Shown in pieces: positions 1-9,321 of a DNA stretch of 37,084 bases (position 1 is the first letter of the stretch; every line of letters starts with the position of its first letter). The notes under the pieces were generated by a model. That model did not search any database and had not been told where the DNA came from. It was given only the letters and a program-made list of their open reading frames with translations. Made by a program: the position numbers and the translations under genes. Where the stretch lies: contig CALCXF010000057.1 in NCBI GenBank assembly GCA_937907685.1, positions 1 through 37,084 on the forward strand. The letters run 5' to 3'. Source of the DNA: an uncultured Nostocoides sp. (GTDB lineage: Bacteria; Actinomycetota; Actinomycetes; Actinomycetales; Dermatophilaceae).

Positions 1-1799
1 TGCACGGCGACGCGGCGTTCGCCGGCCAGGGCGTCGTCGCCGAGACGCTCAACCTCTCTCAGCTGCGCGGCTACCGCACGGGCGGCACGGTGCACCTCGT
101 CATCAACAACCAGGTGGGCTTCACGACGTCGCCCAGCGCCTCGCGCTCCTCGACGTACTCGACCGACGTCGCGCGGATGATCCAGGCGCCGATCTTCCAC
201 GTCAACGGTGACGACCCCGAGGCGTGCGTCCGGGTGGCCGAGCTCGCCTACGAGTTCCGCAAGGAGTTCCACAAGGACGTCGTCATCGACATGGTCTGCT
301 ACCGCCGACGCGGCCACAACGAGGGTGACGACCCGTCGATGACGCAGCCGCTCATGTACAACCTCATCGAGGCCAAGCGCAGCGTGCGCAAGCTCTACAC
401 CGAGTCGCTCATCGGTCGCGGCGACATCACGGTCGAGGACGCCGAGGCCGCCCTGCGGGACTACCAGCAACAGCTCGAGCGCGTCTTCGTCGAGACCAAG
501 GCCGCGCTCAAGGAGGCCGAGAGGGAGGCGGCGGACGAGAACTACTCCGGCACCGACGTCGAGGGCCACACCGGCCTCGAGCCGCCGGCGGCCCAGGCCC
601 GCGACGCCGACGCCACGAGCTACTCCTCGACGGAGACGGCGATCACCACGGAGGTGCTCCACCGCCTGGGTGACGCCTTCGTGGACGTCCCCGACGGCTT
701 CACGGTGCACCCCAAGCTCCAGCAGATGCTCGAGAAGCGCGCGGCCAGCGTGCGCGACGGCGGCATCGACTGGGGGACCGGCGAGCTCATCGCCTTCGGC
801 TCCATGCTCATCGAGGGCACCCCCGTTCGCCTCGCGGGCCAGGACAGCCGCCGTGGCACCTTCGTCCAACGCCACGCCGTCCTCATCGACAAGGAGAACG
901 CCGCAGAGTGGACCCCGCTGCTCTACCTGGGCCAGGGGCAGGGCAAGTTCTGGGTCTACGACAGCCTGCTGTCCGAGTTCGCCGCGATGGGCTTCGAGTA
1001 CGGCTACTCGGTCGAGCGGCCGGACGCCCTCGTCCTGTGGGAGGCCCAGTTCGGTGACTTCTTCAACGGCGCCCAGACCATCGTCGACGAGTTCATCTCG
1101 AGCTCGGAGCAGAAGTGGGGGCAGCGCTCGTCGGTCGTCCTGCTCCTCCCCCACGGCTACGAGGGGCAGGGGCCCGACCACTCCTCGGCCCGGATCGAAC
1201 GGTTCCTCACGATGTGCGCCGAGGGCAACATGACGGTCGCCTACCCCTCGACCCCGGCGTCCTACTTCCACCTCCTGCGTCGCCAGGCCTATGCACGCCC
1301 GCGGCGCCCGCTCATCGTCTTCACCCCCAAGTCGATGCTCCGGCTCAAGGCGGCGAGCAGCGCACCCGAGGACTTCACCGAGGGCAGGTTCCTCCCGGTC
1401 ATCCCGGACCGACCGGGCTCCACGAGCGGCGAGGTGACGAGGATCCTCATCGCGGCTGGGAAGGTGGTCTACGACCTCGAGGCGGAGCGGGCGAAGCGCG
1501 GCGACACCGCGACCGAGATCCTCCGTCTCGAGCAGTACTACCCGCTGCCGGCGGCTGACCTGGCGGCGGCCCTGGCTCGGCACCCCGGTGCCGAGGTGGT
1601 CGTCGTCCAGGACGAGCCGCGCAACCAGGGGGCGTGGCCCTTCCTCGCGCTCAACCTTCCGGAAGCCCTCGCGGTGCAGGGCGAGCACCGCCCGCTCCAC
1701 ATCGTCTCGCGGTCGGCGTCGGCGTCCCCGGCCACGGGCTCCACGAAGAAGCACCAGGCGGAGCAGGCAGACCTCGTCGCCCAGGCGTTCGACCGCTGA
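1..1799 (+). CDS. kgd: 2-oxoglutarate dehydrogenase E1 / multifunctional 2-oxoglutarate decarboxylase, C-terminal part
   Basis: The reading frame is open from base 3, so the gene starts before the window; about 599 C-terminal residues are present. The family uses thiamine diphosphate to decarboxylate 2-oxoglutarate in the TCA cycle; actinobacterial Kgd proteins also carry an N-terminal succinyltransferase-like domain, which would lie outside. Visible are the ThDP/Mg segment HGDAAFAGQG followed by INNQVGFTT, the RRRGHNEGDDPSMTQPLMY stretch, the transketolase-like pyrimidine-binding segment (AGQDSRRGTF) and the conserved LLPHGYEGQGPDHSSAR region, all typical of SucA/Kgd. The frame closes with TGA at 1797-1799. 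A DUF6104-type small protein follows, a neighbour I remember from other actinobacteria. Identification as E1 is secure; assignment to the Kgd fusion type rather than plain SucA rests on the actinobacterial context. Confidence 0.96.
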   Translation, partial: HGDAAFAGQGVVAETLNLSQLRGYRTGGTVHLVINNQVGFTTSPSASRSSTYSTDVARMIQAPIFHVNGDDPEACVRVAELAYEFRKEFHKDVVIDMVCYRRRGHNEGDDPSMTQPLMYNLIEAKRSVRKLYTESLIGRGDITVEDAEAALRDYQQQLERVFVETKAALKEAEREAADENYSGTDVEGHTGLEPPAAQARDADATSYSSTETAITTEVLHRLGDAFVDVPDGFTVHPKLQQMLEKRAASVRDGGIDWGTGELIAFGSMLIEGTPVRLAGQDSRRGTFVQRHAVLIDKENAAEWTPLLYLGQGQGKFWVYDSLLSEFAAMGFEYGYSVERPDALVLWEAQFGDFFNGAQTIVDEFISSSEQKWGQRSSVVLLLPHGYEGQGPDHSSARIERFLTMCAEGNMTVAYPSTPASYFHLLRRQAYARPRRPLIVFTPKSMLRLKAASSAPEDFTEGRFLPVIPDRPGSTSGEVTRILIAAGKVVYDLEAERAKRGDTATEILRLEQYYPLPAADLAAALARHPGAEVVVVQDEPRNQGAWPFLALNLPEALAVQGEHRPLHIVSRSASASPATGSTKKHQAEQADLVAQAFDR

Positions 1800-1832
1800 G
1801 CAGGCACTCGACGGCTCCGTGGCTGCCCGACA

Positions 1833-1858
1833 CGCCGCCCCCGGTGCGCCGGGCGGCG
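1833..1858. terminator. Possible terminator hairpin after kgd
   Basis: An 8-bp GC-rich inverted repeat (CGCCGCCC at 1833-1840 and GGGCGGCG at 1851-1858) lies 33 nt after the kgd stop and before the promoter-like box of the next gene. There is no T tract, which is usual for high-G+C actinobacteria. Confidence 0.4.
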
Positions 1859-1879
1859 GTCCCCTCGCGGCACGCCCGG

Positions 1880-1885
1880 TAGCCT
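1880..1885 (+). promoter_or_regulatory. -10 box TAGCCT, leaderless geometry
   Basis: TAGCCT fits the actinobacterial -10 pattern TAnnnT and ends 6 nt before the GTG at 1892, so transcription would start at or next to the start codon. No Shine-Dalgarno sequence lies before the GTG. No good -35 box was seen. Confidence 0.55.
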
Positions 1886-1891
1886 CACACC

Positions 1892-2068
1892 GTGTACTTC
1901 ACGGACCGCGGCATCGAGGAGCTGCAGGCCCGCCGTGGTGACGAGGAGGTCACCTTCGGCTGGCTGGCCGAGCAGCTTCGCACGTTCGTCGATCTCCACC
2001 CGGACTTCGAGATTCCCGTGGAGCGGCTCGCGACGTGGCTGGCCCGCCTGGACGACGAGGACGAATGA
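1892..2068 (+). CDS. DUF6104-type small protein (58 aa)
   Basis: A 58-residue protein beginning MYFTDRGIEELQ and ending with an acidic DDEDE tail. I recognise the pattern (MYFTDRGIEEL..RRGDEEVTF.WLAE.L..FVD..P.FE.P..RLATWLARLDD) as the small actinobacterial family DUF6104, which I remember as commonly lying beside kgd; its function is unknown. It is a soluble acidic protein with no signal or membrane segment and no cysteines. The GTG start gives the family's normal N-terminus and is preceded by a leaderless-type promoter box. Its stop overlaps the ATG of the SGNH hydrolase by 4 nt (ATGA), so the two are probably translationally coupled. Confidence 0.85.
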   Translation: MYFTDRGIEELQARRGDEEVTFGWLAEQLRTFVDLHPDFEIPVERLATWLARLDDEDE

Positions 2069-2748
2069 GCGAGCCGATGTCCGAGCACCAGCCGGACGGC
2101 GGTCCGGCGCCCATCGAGTTCCGCCCGAGCGCCGACAACCAGGTGGTCCCCGACGGACCACGTGACCTGGCGGTCGTCTTCCTCGGCGCGTCGCTCGTGA
2201 CCGGAGTGGGGGACCCGAAGGGGCAGGGCTGGGTCACCCGGGTCGTCGGACGGACCCACCACCCCGACCTGGAGCTGACGGCATACAACCTCGGCGTGCG
2301 TGGCGACACCTCCGCGGACCTCCTCCACCGGTGGGAGAGCGAGGTGCCCCGGCGCTGGGCCGGCCGCACGGAGCGCAGGGTGGTCGTCTCGGTGGGGACG
2401 ACCGACGTCCTGCAGGGCATCACGCTGGCGCGTCACCGCCTCAACCTGGCCAACCTCCTCGACGACGCCGCGAGGTCCGGGGTCGGCACGTTCGTCGTCA
2501 GTCCCCCGCCGGCCGACGACCCGGAGCTCGACGCCCGCCTCGAGGTGCTCGTCGAGGCGCAGGCCGACGTGTGCGCCCGACGAGGCGTTCCCTTCGTCGA
2601 CTGCTTCGCCCCGCTCATGGGGCACGACCAGTGGCGCACCGACCTCGCGACGAGCCACGTTCCGCACCATCCGGGGCAGGCGGGCTACGGCCTCATCGCC
2701 TGGCTCGTGCTGCACAACGGCTGGGCCGAGTGGCTCCAGATCGACTGA
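2065..2748 (+). CDS. SGNH/GDSL-type hydrolase (227 aa)
   Basis: A cytoplasmic SGNH-fold esterase/lipase-like protein. The nucleophile elbow is VVFLGASLVTGVGD, with Ser43 as the probable nucleophile; the usual GDS is GAS here, so the block I aspartate is missing. Block II appears as NLGVRGDTS, block III as VSVGTTDV (GxND is usual) and a block V-like stretch as HVPHHPGQAGYG near the C-terminus, without a clean DxxH. The ATG at 2065 overlaps the stop of the DUF6104-type gene, which decides the start; upstream in-frame codons fall inside that gene. No signal peptide is visible, so it acts inside the cell; the substrate cannot be told from sequence. The fold call is strong, the esterase activity less so because of the altered motifs. 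Confidence 0.85.
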   Translation: MSEPMSEHQPDGGPAPIEFRPSADNQVVPDGPRDLAVVFLGASLVTGVGDPKGQGWVTRVVGRTHHPDLELTAYNLGVRGDTSADLLHRWESEVPRRWAGRTERRVVVSVGTTDVLQGITLARHRLNLANLLDDAARSGVGTFVVSPPPADDPELDARLEVLVEAQADVCARRGVPFVDCFAPLMGHDQWRTDLATSHVPHHPGQAGYGLIAWLVLHNGWAEWLQID

Positions 2749-2759
2749 CGTCCGGTCGT

Positions 2760-2775
2760 CGACCCCCGAGGGTCG
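2760..2775. terminator. Small hairpin between convergent genes
   Basis: CGACCC (2760-2765) and GGGTCG (2770-2775) form a 6-bp stem with a 4-nt loop directly between the convergent SGNH hydrolase and alpha/beta hydrolase stop codons. Confidence 0.35.
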
Positions 2776-3624
2776 TCAGCTCGACACGACGAAGTCGCGG
2801 AGCAGGTCTGCGAACCGGTCAGGGTCGTCGAGGTGCGGGAAGTGCCCCGCGCCCTCGAAGAGCTCGACGCGGCACCCGGGGATCGAGCGCTGGGCCGTGA
2901 TCGCGTGCCACGCCGGGATCATCCGGTCCTTCGTGCCCCAGACCACGAGGGTGGGAACGGTGCGTGCCTCCGGGAGATAGTCGTGCGCACTGACGCTCTG
3001 GCCGCCGCGGTCGATGACCGAGCGGGTGGTGGCGAGGAAGGCCCGCCGGCTGTCGGCGTCCGCGAGCGAGGTGAACCCCTCCCACACGGCCGTGAGGTCG
3101 GAGCCGGGTCGCCACCCCACCACGGCGAGGGCCCGCCCGGTCGACTCGAGGCGCCCTCGGACCCAGCCCGACGCGAGGACGGGCAGCACCCACTCGGCGC
3201 CCGGCAGGGTGGCGGAGCGCAGGACGGCGTGGACGTCGCGCCCGAGTCCGCCACTCGCCACGAGCACGAGGCGGTCCACCCGCTCCGGGAACAGGTAGGA
3301 GAACACCATGGCGATGCCGCCCCCGAGCGAGTGGCCGACGAGCGTCACCGTCTCGATGTGGAGGCGGTCGAGGAGGTCGCGCAGCGTCGCGGCATGTGCA
3401 CCCAGGGAGTAGTCGCCGACCGGTTTCGCCGAGGCCCCGTGACCGAAGAGGTCGGGGATGACGACGCGCTGGTCGTCGTCCATGCGATCGAGCAGGTGCG
3501 CCCAGTTGCGGTGGGAGCCGAGCAGACCGTGGATGAAGAGCACGGCGGAACCGGTGCCACTGTCCAGGTAGGACAGCTCGTGGCCGTGCAGGGTGACGGT
3601 GTGGGCCGTCGGCGGTGCGGGCAC
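2776..3624 (-). CDS. Alpha/beta fold hydrolase (282 aa)
   Basis: A standard-length single-domain alpha/beta hydrolase. The oxyanion HG is at residues 32-33 (FIHGLLGSHRNW), the nucleophile elbow GHSLGG places Ser99, and the probable triad is completed by Asp233 (GTKDRMIP) and His261 (EGAGHFPH). No signal peptide is present. The GTG start at 3624 is preceded by an excellent Shine-Dalgarno (GGAGGTGAT) and a TAGCCT -10 box lies further upstream, so it is probably transcribed on its own or with read-through from the dehydrogenase behind it. Family members act on esters, epoxides, haloalkanes or ring-cleavage products; nothing here fixes the substrate. Confidence 0.92.
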   Translation of the reverse strand: MPAPPTAHTVTLHGHELSYLDSGTGSAVLFIHGLLGSHRNWAHLLDRMDDDQRVVIPDLFGHGASAKPVGDYSLGAHAATLRDLLDRLHIETVTLVGHSLGGGIAMVFSYLFPERVDRLVLVASGGLGRDVHAVLRSATLPGAEWVLPVLASGWVRGRLESTGRALAVVGWRPGSDLTAVWEGFTSLADADSRRAFLATTRSVIDRGGQSVSAHDYLPEARTVPTLVVWGTKDRMIPAWHAITAQRSIPGCRVELFEGAGHFPHLDDPDRFADLLRDFVVSS

Positions 3625-3657
3625 GTGATCACCTCCGGCGGGTCGTGCGCTGCCCCG

Positions 3658-3663
3658 AGGCTA
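3658..3663 (-). promoter_or_regulatory. -10 box TAGCCT for the alpha/beta hydrolase gene
   Basis: On the minus strand TAGCCT lies 33 nt before the GTG start, giving a short leader that carries the strong GGAGG ribosome binding site. No clear -35 was found. Confidence 0.4.
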
Positions 3664-3679
3664 CGTGGCGGGGGTCGGT

Positions 3680-3707
3680 TGTGCCCCGGGTGGTGTCCGG
3701 GGCCACA
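3680..3707. terminator. Terminator hairpin after the MDR dehydrogenase gene
   Basis: TGTGCCCCGG (3680-3689) pairs with CCGGGGCCACA (3697-3707) with one bulged base and a 7-nt loop. It lies 27 nt past the end of the minus-strand dehydrogenase gene and before the promoter of the next minus-strand gene. Confidence 0.5.
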
Positions 3708-3734
3708 GAGCGCCGGACCTCGCCTTGCCGCCAC

Positions 3735-4706
3735 TCACCCGACGGTGAAGACGACCTTGCCCGACACCTCGCCGTCGACCATGCGGCGGAAGCCGTCCCG
3801 CGCCTCGGAGAGCGGACGCACCGAGTCCACCAGCGGTTCGATGCCTGCGTCGACGACGAAGCGGGCGAGACGCTCGAGCTCCGTGCGGGTGCCCATGGTG
3901 GAGCCCACGACGCGAAGCTGCTTGAAGTAGATCTTCGTGAGCTCGGCCCTGGCCGGGGCGTCCCCCGACGTCGCGCCCGAGATGACGACCGTGCCACCGG
4001 GGCGGAGGCTGTTGATCGAGTGGGACCACGTGGCGGCACCGACGGTCTCGAGAACGGCGTCGACGCGCTCGGGCAGTCGGGCCCCACTCTCGAAGGCACG
4101 GTCCGCGCCGAGCGCCACGGCCTGGTCACCCCTGGCGGCATCCCGGCTCGTCACCCACATGCGGATGCCGGCAGCGGCACCGAGCTGGACCAGCGCCGTC
4201 GCGACGCCGCCCGCCGCCCCCTGGACGAGGACGGTGGCCCCGGGTTGCACCCCGGCGTTGGTGAAGAGCATGCGGTATGCCGTGAGCCAGGCCGTCGGCA
4301 GGCACGCGGCGTGTTCCCACGACAGTTCGTCGGGCTTGGGCACGACGTTGTGGCGTGGGACCGCGACGACCTCCGCCAACGTCCCGTCGTAGACCTCGGA
4401 CAGCAGGCTCCGGCGTGGGTCGAGCGTCTCGTCGCCGGTCCAGCCCGGTGACGGAACCACGGCGTGGACGAGGACGTCGTTGCCGTCGGCGTCGACCCCC
4501 GCACCGTCGCAGCCGAGGACCATCGGCAGTCGGTCTGCGGGGAGGCCCACACCACGCAGGGACCACACGTCGTGGTGGTTGAGCGCCGCGGTGCGCAGCC
4601 GCACCGTGGTCCAGCCCTCGGGTGGGCTGGGCTCGGGGCGGTCACCGACCTCGAGACCCGAAAGGGGGTCGTCGGCGGACTGGCGGACAGCGGTGACGGC
4701 GAGCAT
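3735..4706 (-). CDS. Zinc-type alcohol dehydrogenase/quinone oxidoreductase-like protein (MDR family, 323 aa)
   Basis: A medium-chain dehydrogenase/reductase. The N-terminal GroES-like domain shows NHHDVWSLRG and VLGCDGAGV, and the nucleotide-binding Rossmann segment VLVQGAAGGVATALVQLG begins near residue 145. The sequence lacks a four-cysteine structural-zinc lobe, which is typical of the NADPH quinone oxidoreductase branch. It ends with the usual GKVVFTVG. The ATG at 4706 is preceded 6 nt upstream by TAGGGT, implying a leaderless transcript. It is followed by a hairpin, so it is likely monocistronic. Substrate unknown; reduction of quinones or enones with NADPH is the family default. Confidence 0.9.
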   Translation of the reverse strand: MLAVTAVRQSADDPLSGLEVGDRPEPSPPEGWTTVRLRTAALNHHDVWSLRGVGLPADRLPMVLGCDGAGVDADGNDVLVHAVVPSPGWTGDETLDPRRSLLSEVYDGTLAEVVAVPRHNVVPKPDELSWEHAACLPTAWLTAYRMLFTNAGVQPGATVLVQGAAGGVATALVQLGAAAGIRMWVTSRDAARGDQAVALGADRAFESGARLPERVDAVLETVGAATWSHSINSLRPGGTVVISGATSGDAPARAELTKIYFKQLRVVGSTMGTRTELERLARFVVDAGIEPLVDSVRPLSEARDGFRRMVDGEVSGKVVFTVG

Positions 4707-4712
4707 GGTCCG

Positions 4713-4718
4713 ACCCTA
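4713..4718 (-). promoter_or_regulatory. -10 box TAGGGT, leaderless geometry (MDR gene)
   Basis: On the minus strand TAGGGT ends 6 nt before the ATG at 4706, with no ribosome binding site between them. Confidence 0.5.
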
Positions 4719-4750
4719 TTCCGCTCGGGCGGAGCGCCGGCCGAGCCACG

Positions 4751-5601
4751 TCAGCCGGTGAGGACGGTGGGGGCGGCGCGCCGCAGGGCGTCGCGCCAGT
4801 GGGGAAGCGGCGAAAGACCGGCGGCCGTCCACATGTCGTGCGAGAGCACGCTGTATGCCGGCCTCGGGGCAGGCCGTGGGAAGTCCGCGGTGGTGACCGG
4901 CGTGATCCGAGCCGGGTCCAGGCCGAGCTCCTCGAAGACGGCTCGGGCCAGCTCGTACCAGGAGCACTGTCCACCACCCGTGGCGTGCCAGATCCCGAAC
5001 GGTGCCCCTGAGTCGACGATGCGCACGATGCCCTCGGCCAGGTCCACCGTCCACGTCGGCTGGCCCACCTGGTCGGCGACCACCGTGAGCACCTCGCGGT
5101 TCCCGGCGAGGCGACGCATGGTGGCCGGGAAGTTCGTGCCGCCTGCCCCGTACAGCCACGCCGTGCGGACCACCCATGACCGTGCGCACTCGGCCCGGAC
5201 CGCCCACTCGCCGGCCGCCTTGGTCCTCCCGTAGGCCGATGCCGGCGCCACGGCGGAGTCCGCGGCATACGGCTGTGAGCCGTCTCCGGCGACGACGTAG
5301 TCCGTCGAGAGCTGCACCATCGTCGCGCCGACGGCGGAGGCGGCGCGTGCGAGGTTCGCGGCACCGACCGCGTTGACGGCGAATGCGGTGGCCTCGTCCG
5401 CCTCGGCCGCGTCGACGGCGGTGTAGGCGGCCGAGTTGACGACCACGTCATGGCCCTCCACGGATGCCGCGCACTGTGCCGGGTCGAGGATGTCGAGCTC
5501 GGGGAGGTCGGCACCGGTCACCTCGTGCCCGTGATGCTCGAGCACCCGGCAGAGGTCCCGGCCGAGCATGCCGGCAGCGCCGGCGACCAGCCACCGTGCC
5601 A

Positions 5602-5602
<1 letters not shown>
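4751..5602 (-). CDS. rfbD: dTDP-4-dehydrorhamnose reductase (283 aa)
   Basis: Last enzyme of dTDP-L-rhamnose synthesis; it reduces dTDP-4-keto-L-rhamnose with NAD(P)H. The Rossmann motif GAAGMLGRDL is at the very N-terminus, the STDYV segment follows, and the catalytic Tyr/Lys pair is in YGRTKAAGE. The central QVGQPTWTVDLAE matches the family. Length is normal. The ATG at 5602 shares one base with the rfbB stop (TGATG), so the pair is translationally coupled and the start is secure; longer in-frame starts would lie inside rfbB. Confidence 0.96.
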
Positions 5603-7102
<1,500 letters not shown>

Positions 7103-7182
7103 GTCGTCTCCTCCTCCGTCGACGAGATCGAGCTTGCCCGGTCCCCCATACGGACCTGGTCGTGGCCCGGTGAGGTCGCCGA

Positions 7183-7188
7183 TAGGCT
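7183..7188 (+). promoter_or_regulatory. -10 box TAGGCT upstream of rfbA
   Basis: TAGGCT ends 8 nt before the rfbA ATG with no Shine-Dalgarno sequence in the gap, again consistent with a leaderless transcript. It lies in the 94-bp region divergent with the VOC gene. Confidence 0.5.
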
Positions 7189-7196
7189 CCCCGGTC

Positions 7197-8075
7197 ATGA
7201 AGGGCATCATCCTCGCCGGCGGCTCCGGAACCCGTCTACACCCCATCACCCGAGGCATCTCCAAGCAGCTCATGCCCGTCTACGACAAGCCGATGGTGTA
7301 CTACCCGCTCTCGACCCTCATGATGGCCGGCATCCGCGAGGTTCTCGTGATCACGACCCCGCAGGATCGCCAGCAGTTCGAGCGGCTGCTCGGGAACGGG
7401 TCCCAGTGGGGCATCGAGATCGGCTACGCGGTCCAGCCGAGCCCGGATGGGCTGGCCCAGGCGTTCGTCATCGGGGCGGAGTTCATCGGAAGGGACTCCG
7501 TGGCGCTCGTTCTCGGGGACAACATCTTCTACGGCACGGGGCTCGGGACCTCCTTGCGAGCCCTCACCGACGTCCGTGGTGGGCACATCTTCGCGCACCA
7601 CGTGAGCGAGCCGAGCGCCTACGGCGTCGTCGAGTTCGACGACGACGGCACGGTCCTGTCCATCGAGGAGAAGCCCGCCCACCCCCGGTCCGAGTACGCG
7701 GTGCCCGGGTTGTACTTCTACGACAACGACGTCGTCGACATCGCGTGCACCCTGAAGCCGAGCGCGCGGGGGGAGCTCGAGATCACCGGAGTCAACGACG
7801 CATACCTCAGCCGGGGGGCCCTGGCGGTCACGGTGCTCCCTCGGGGCACCGCGTGGTTCGACACCGGCACGTTCGAGGGGCTCATGGAGGCGAGCCAGTT
7901 CGTCCATGTGGTGGAAGCGCGCCAGGGGTACAAGATCGGCTGCGTCGAGGAGGTCGCCTGGCGGGCCGGCTGGATCGACGACGACACCTTCCGCCGCCTC
8001 GGTGACGACCTCCTGAAGTCGGGCTACGGGGCCTACATCCACACCTGCCTCGCCCGCGGGAGGTCTGCCCACTGA
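7197..8075 (+). CDS. rfbA: Glucose-1-phosphate thymidylyltransferase (292 aa)
   Basis: First enzyme of dTDP-L-rhamnose synthesis; it joins glucose-1-phosphate and dTTP to give dTDP-glucose. The N-terminus [16 protein letters not shown] is the nucleotidyltransferase signature, followed by [26 protein letters not shown] with the metal-binding Asp, EEKPAHPRS and [10 protein letters not shown]. Length is that of the short RmlA class. The start is decided by the signature lying directly after the ATG. The stop overlaps the rfbC ATG by one base (TGATG). Confidence 0.97.
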   Translation: MKGIILAGGSGTRLHPITRGISKQLMPVYDKPMVYYPLSTLMMAGIREVLVITTPQDRQQFERLLGNGSQWGIEIGYAVQPSPDGLAQAFVIGAEFIGRDSVALVLGDNIFYGTGLGTSLRALTDVRGGHIFAHHVSEPSAYGVVEFDDDGTVLSIEEKPAHPRSEYAVPGLYFYDNDVVDIACTLKPSARGELEITGVNDAYLSRGALAVTVLPRGTAWFDTGTFEGLMEASQFVHVVEARQGYKIGCVEEVAWRAGWIDDDTFRRLGDDLLKSGYGAYIHTCLARGRSAH

Positions 8076-8683
8076 TGCACATCGAGCGCCTCTCCATCGA
8101 CGGCGCCTTCGTCGTCACCCCCCGCCAGCTGCACGACGACCGCGGGACCTTCCTGGAGTCCTTCCGCGGTGACCACCTCGCCGAACACCTCGGACACCGC
8201 CCAGACGTTCTCCAGACGAACGTGTCGGTGTCCTCGCGAGGCACCGTGCGCGGCATCCACTTCGCCGACGTGCCGCCCGGGCAGGCCAAGTTCGTCACGG
8301 CTGTGAGCGGGTCACTCCTCGACTACGTCGTGGACCTCCGCGTGGGGTCACCGACCTTCGGGCGCTCGGAGGCGGTGCTCCTCGACACGCAGGAGCGGCG
8401 CGCGGTGTACCTCTCCGAAGGGCTCGGACACGCCTTCTGCGCGCTGGAGGACGGCACGACGGCGATGTACCTGTGCACCGCGACGTACAACCCGGCCGGC
8501 GAGCACGGCATCCACCCGTTGGACCCTGCGGTCGGCCTGCCCCTCCCGGAGGACGTCGACCCCCGCCTCTCCCCCAAGGACGACGCGGCCCCCTCCCTGA
8601 GGGAGGCGGAGGCGTCGGGTCTGCTGCCCGCGTATGCCGTATGCACGGCGTGGGCGGCCACGCTGGCTCAGCGGGGGAACTGA
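8075..8683 (+). CDS. rfbC: dTDP-4-dehydrorhamnose 3,5-epimerase (202 aa)
   Basis: Third enzyme of the dTDP-L-rhamnose pathway, a cupin-fold epimerase. Seen are the RGTFLESFR segment, the QTNVSVSSRGTVRGIHF stretch carrying the catalytic His, KFVTAVSGSLLDYVVDLR, and GLGHAFCAL. It is coupled to rfbA by a one-base overlap, and its last 16 bases run into the 3' end of the convergent phosphatase gene. With rfbA it forms the plus-strand half of the cluster, so all four pathway enzymes are present within 4 kb. Confidence 0.96.
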   Translation: MHIERLSIDGAFVVTPRQLHDDRGTFLESFRGDHLAEHLGHRPDVLQTNVSVSSRGTVRGIHFADVPPGQAKFVTAVSGSLLDYVVDLRVGSPTFGRSEAVLLDTQERRAVYLSEGLGHAFCALEDGTTAMYLCTATYNPAGEHGIHPLDPAVGLPLPEDVDPRLSPKDDAAPSLREAEASGLLPAYAVCTAWAATLAQRGN

Positions 8684-9303
8684 CGCTCCCACGTCGTGAT
8701 GGTGCGCACGGCGGGCTCGAGCTGCTCCCTCATCTGGTCGAAGACGGCGTCCTCCCGCTTGAACGGGTCGACGACGTCACGGTCGAGCCCCCGTGGCCGG
8801 CGCCAGTTCGCGCCGATCATCGCGGGGAGCTCCCGCCAGCGCGAGACGACGTCGTCGGCACCGGCTGCGGCGAGCAGCTCGGCCCAGTTCTCCCGCCCAC
8901 CGACGTCGTCGAGGGCGTGTGCGAACTCGAGGATCGTGAAGGTCCGGCGGAAGGCCTGCGGCGACTCCTCCAGCACACGCTCCTTGTGGGCCGAGGTCAT
9001 CACGAGGACGAGCGCCTGGTCGCGGAGCACGCGGCTCGTCGCCAGCCGTGCCCGAAACTCTGCGTCGGCCAGGCCGAGGGCGGCGAGTCGGCTGGCCGAG
9101 CCCTCCTCGATCGGGCGCCCGACGAGAGCCTGGGTGCCCGCGCTCGTGACCTCGAAGGCGCCGGGACGCACCTCTTCCAGCCCGTGCCTCAGCAGGACCG
9201 CCGCATACGGGGAGCGGCAGACGTTGCCCGTGCAGACGGTGAGGATGCGGACCGGTCCGGCGCTGGTCGAGCCCCGGGCGGTGACGTGGTCGGCGGCAGT
9301 CAT
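8668..9303 (-). CDS. Low-molecular-weight protein-tyrosine phosphatase (211 aa)
   Basis: The phosphatase P-loop CTGNVCRS (Cys24, Arg30) lies near the N-terminus after the first beta strand (RILTV), as in LMW-PTPs and the related Wzb/arsenate reductase fold. At 211 residues it is longer than the common 150-160 residue enzymes, and the C-terminal DPF segment (DRDVVDPFKRED) supplies a plausible general-acid Asp. It ends 16 nt inside the convergent rfbC. LMW-PTPs often control exopolysaccharide export, so adjacency to a sugar-nucleotide cluster is suggestive only. The ATG at 9303 lies 10 nt after a TAGGCT box. Confidence 0.88.
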   Translation of the reverse strand: MTAADHVTARGSTSAGPVRILTVCTGNVCRSPYAAVLLRHGLEEVRPGAFEVTSAGTQALVGRPIEEGSASRLAALGLADAEFRARLATSRVLRDQALVLVMTSAHKERVLEESPQAFRRTFTILEFAHALDDVGGRENWAELLAAAGADDVVSRWRELPAMIGANWRRPRGLDRDVVDPFKREDAVFDQMREQLEPAVRTITTWERQFPR

Positions 9304-9313
9304 GACGCCCGCA

Positions 9314-9319
9314 AGCCTA
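9314..9319 (-). promoter_or_regulatory. -10 box TAGGCT for the phosphatase gene
   Basis: On the minus strand TAGGCT lies 10 nt before the ATG at 9303, in the 18-nt gap behind the malic enzyme gene, so the phosphatase can be transcribed separately. Confidence 0.4.
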
Positions 9320-9321
9320 GG

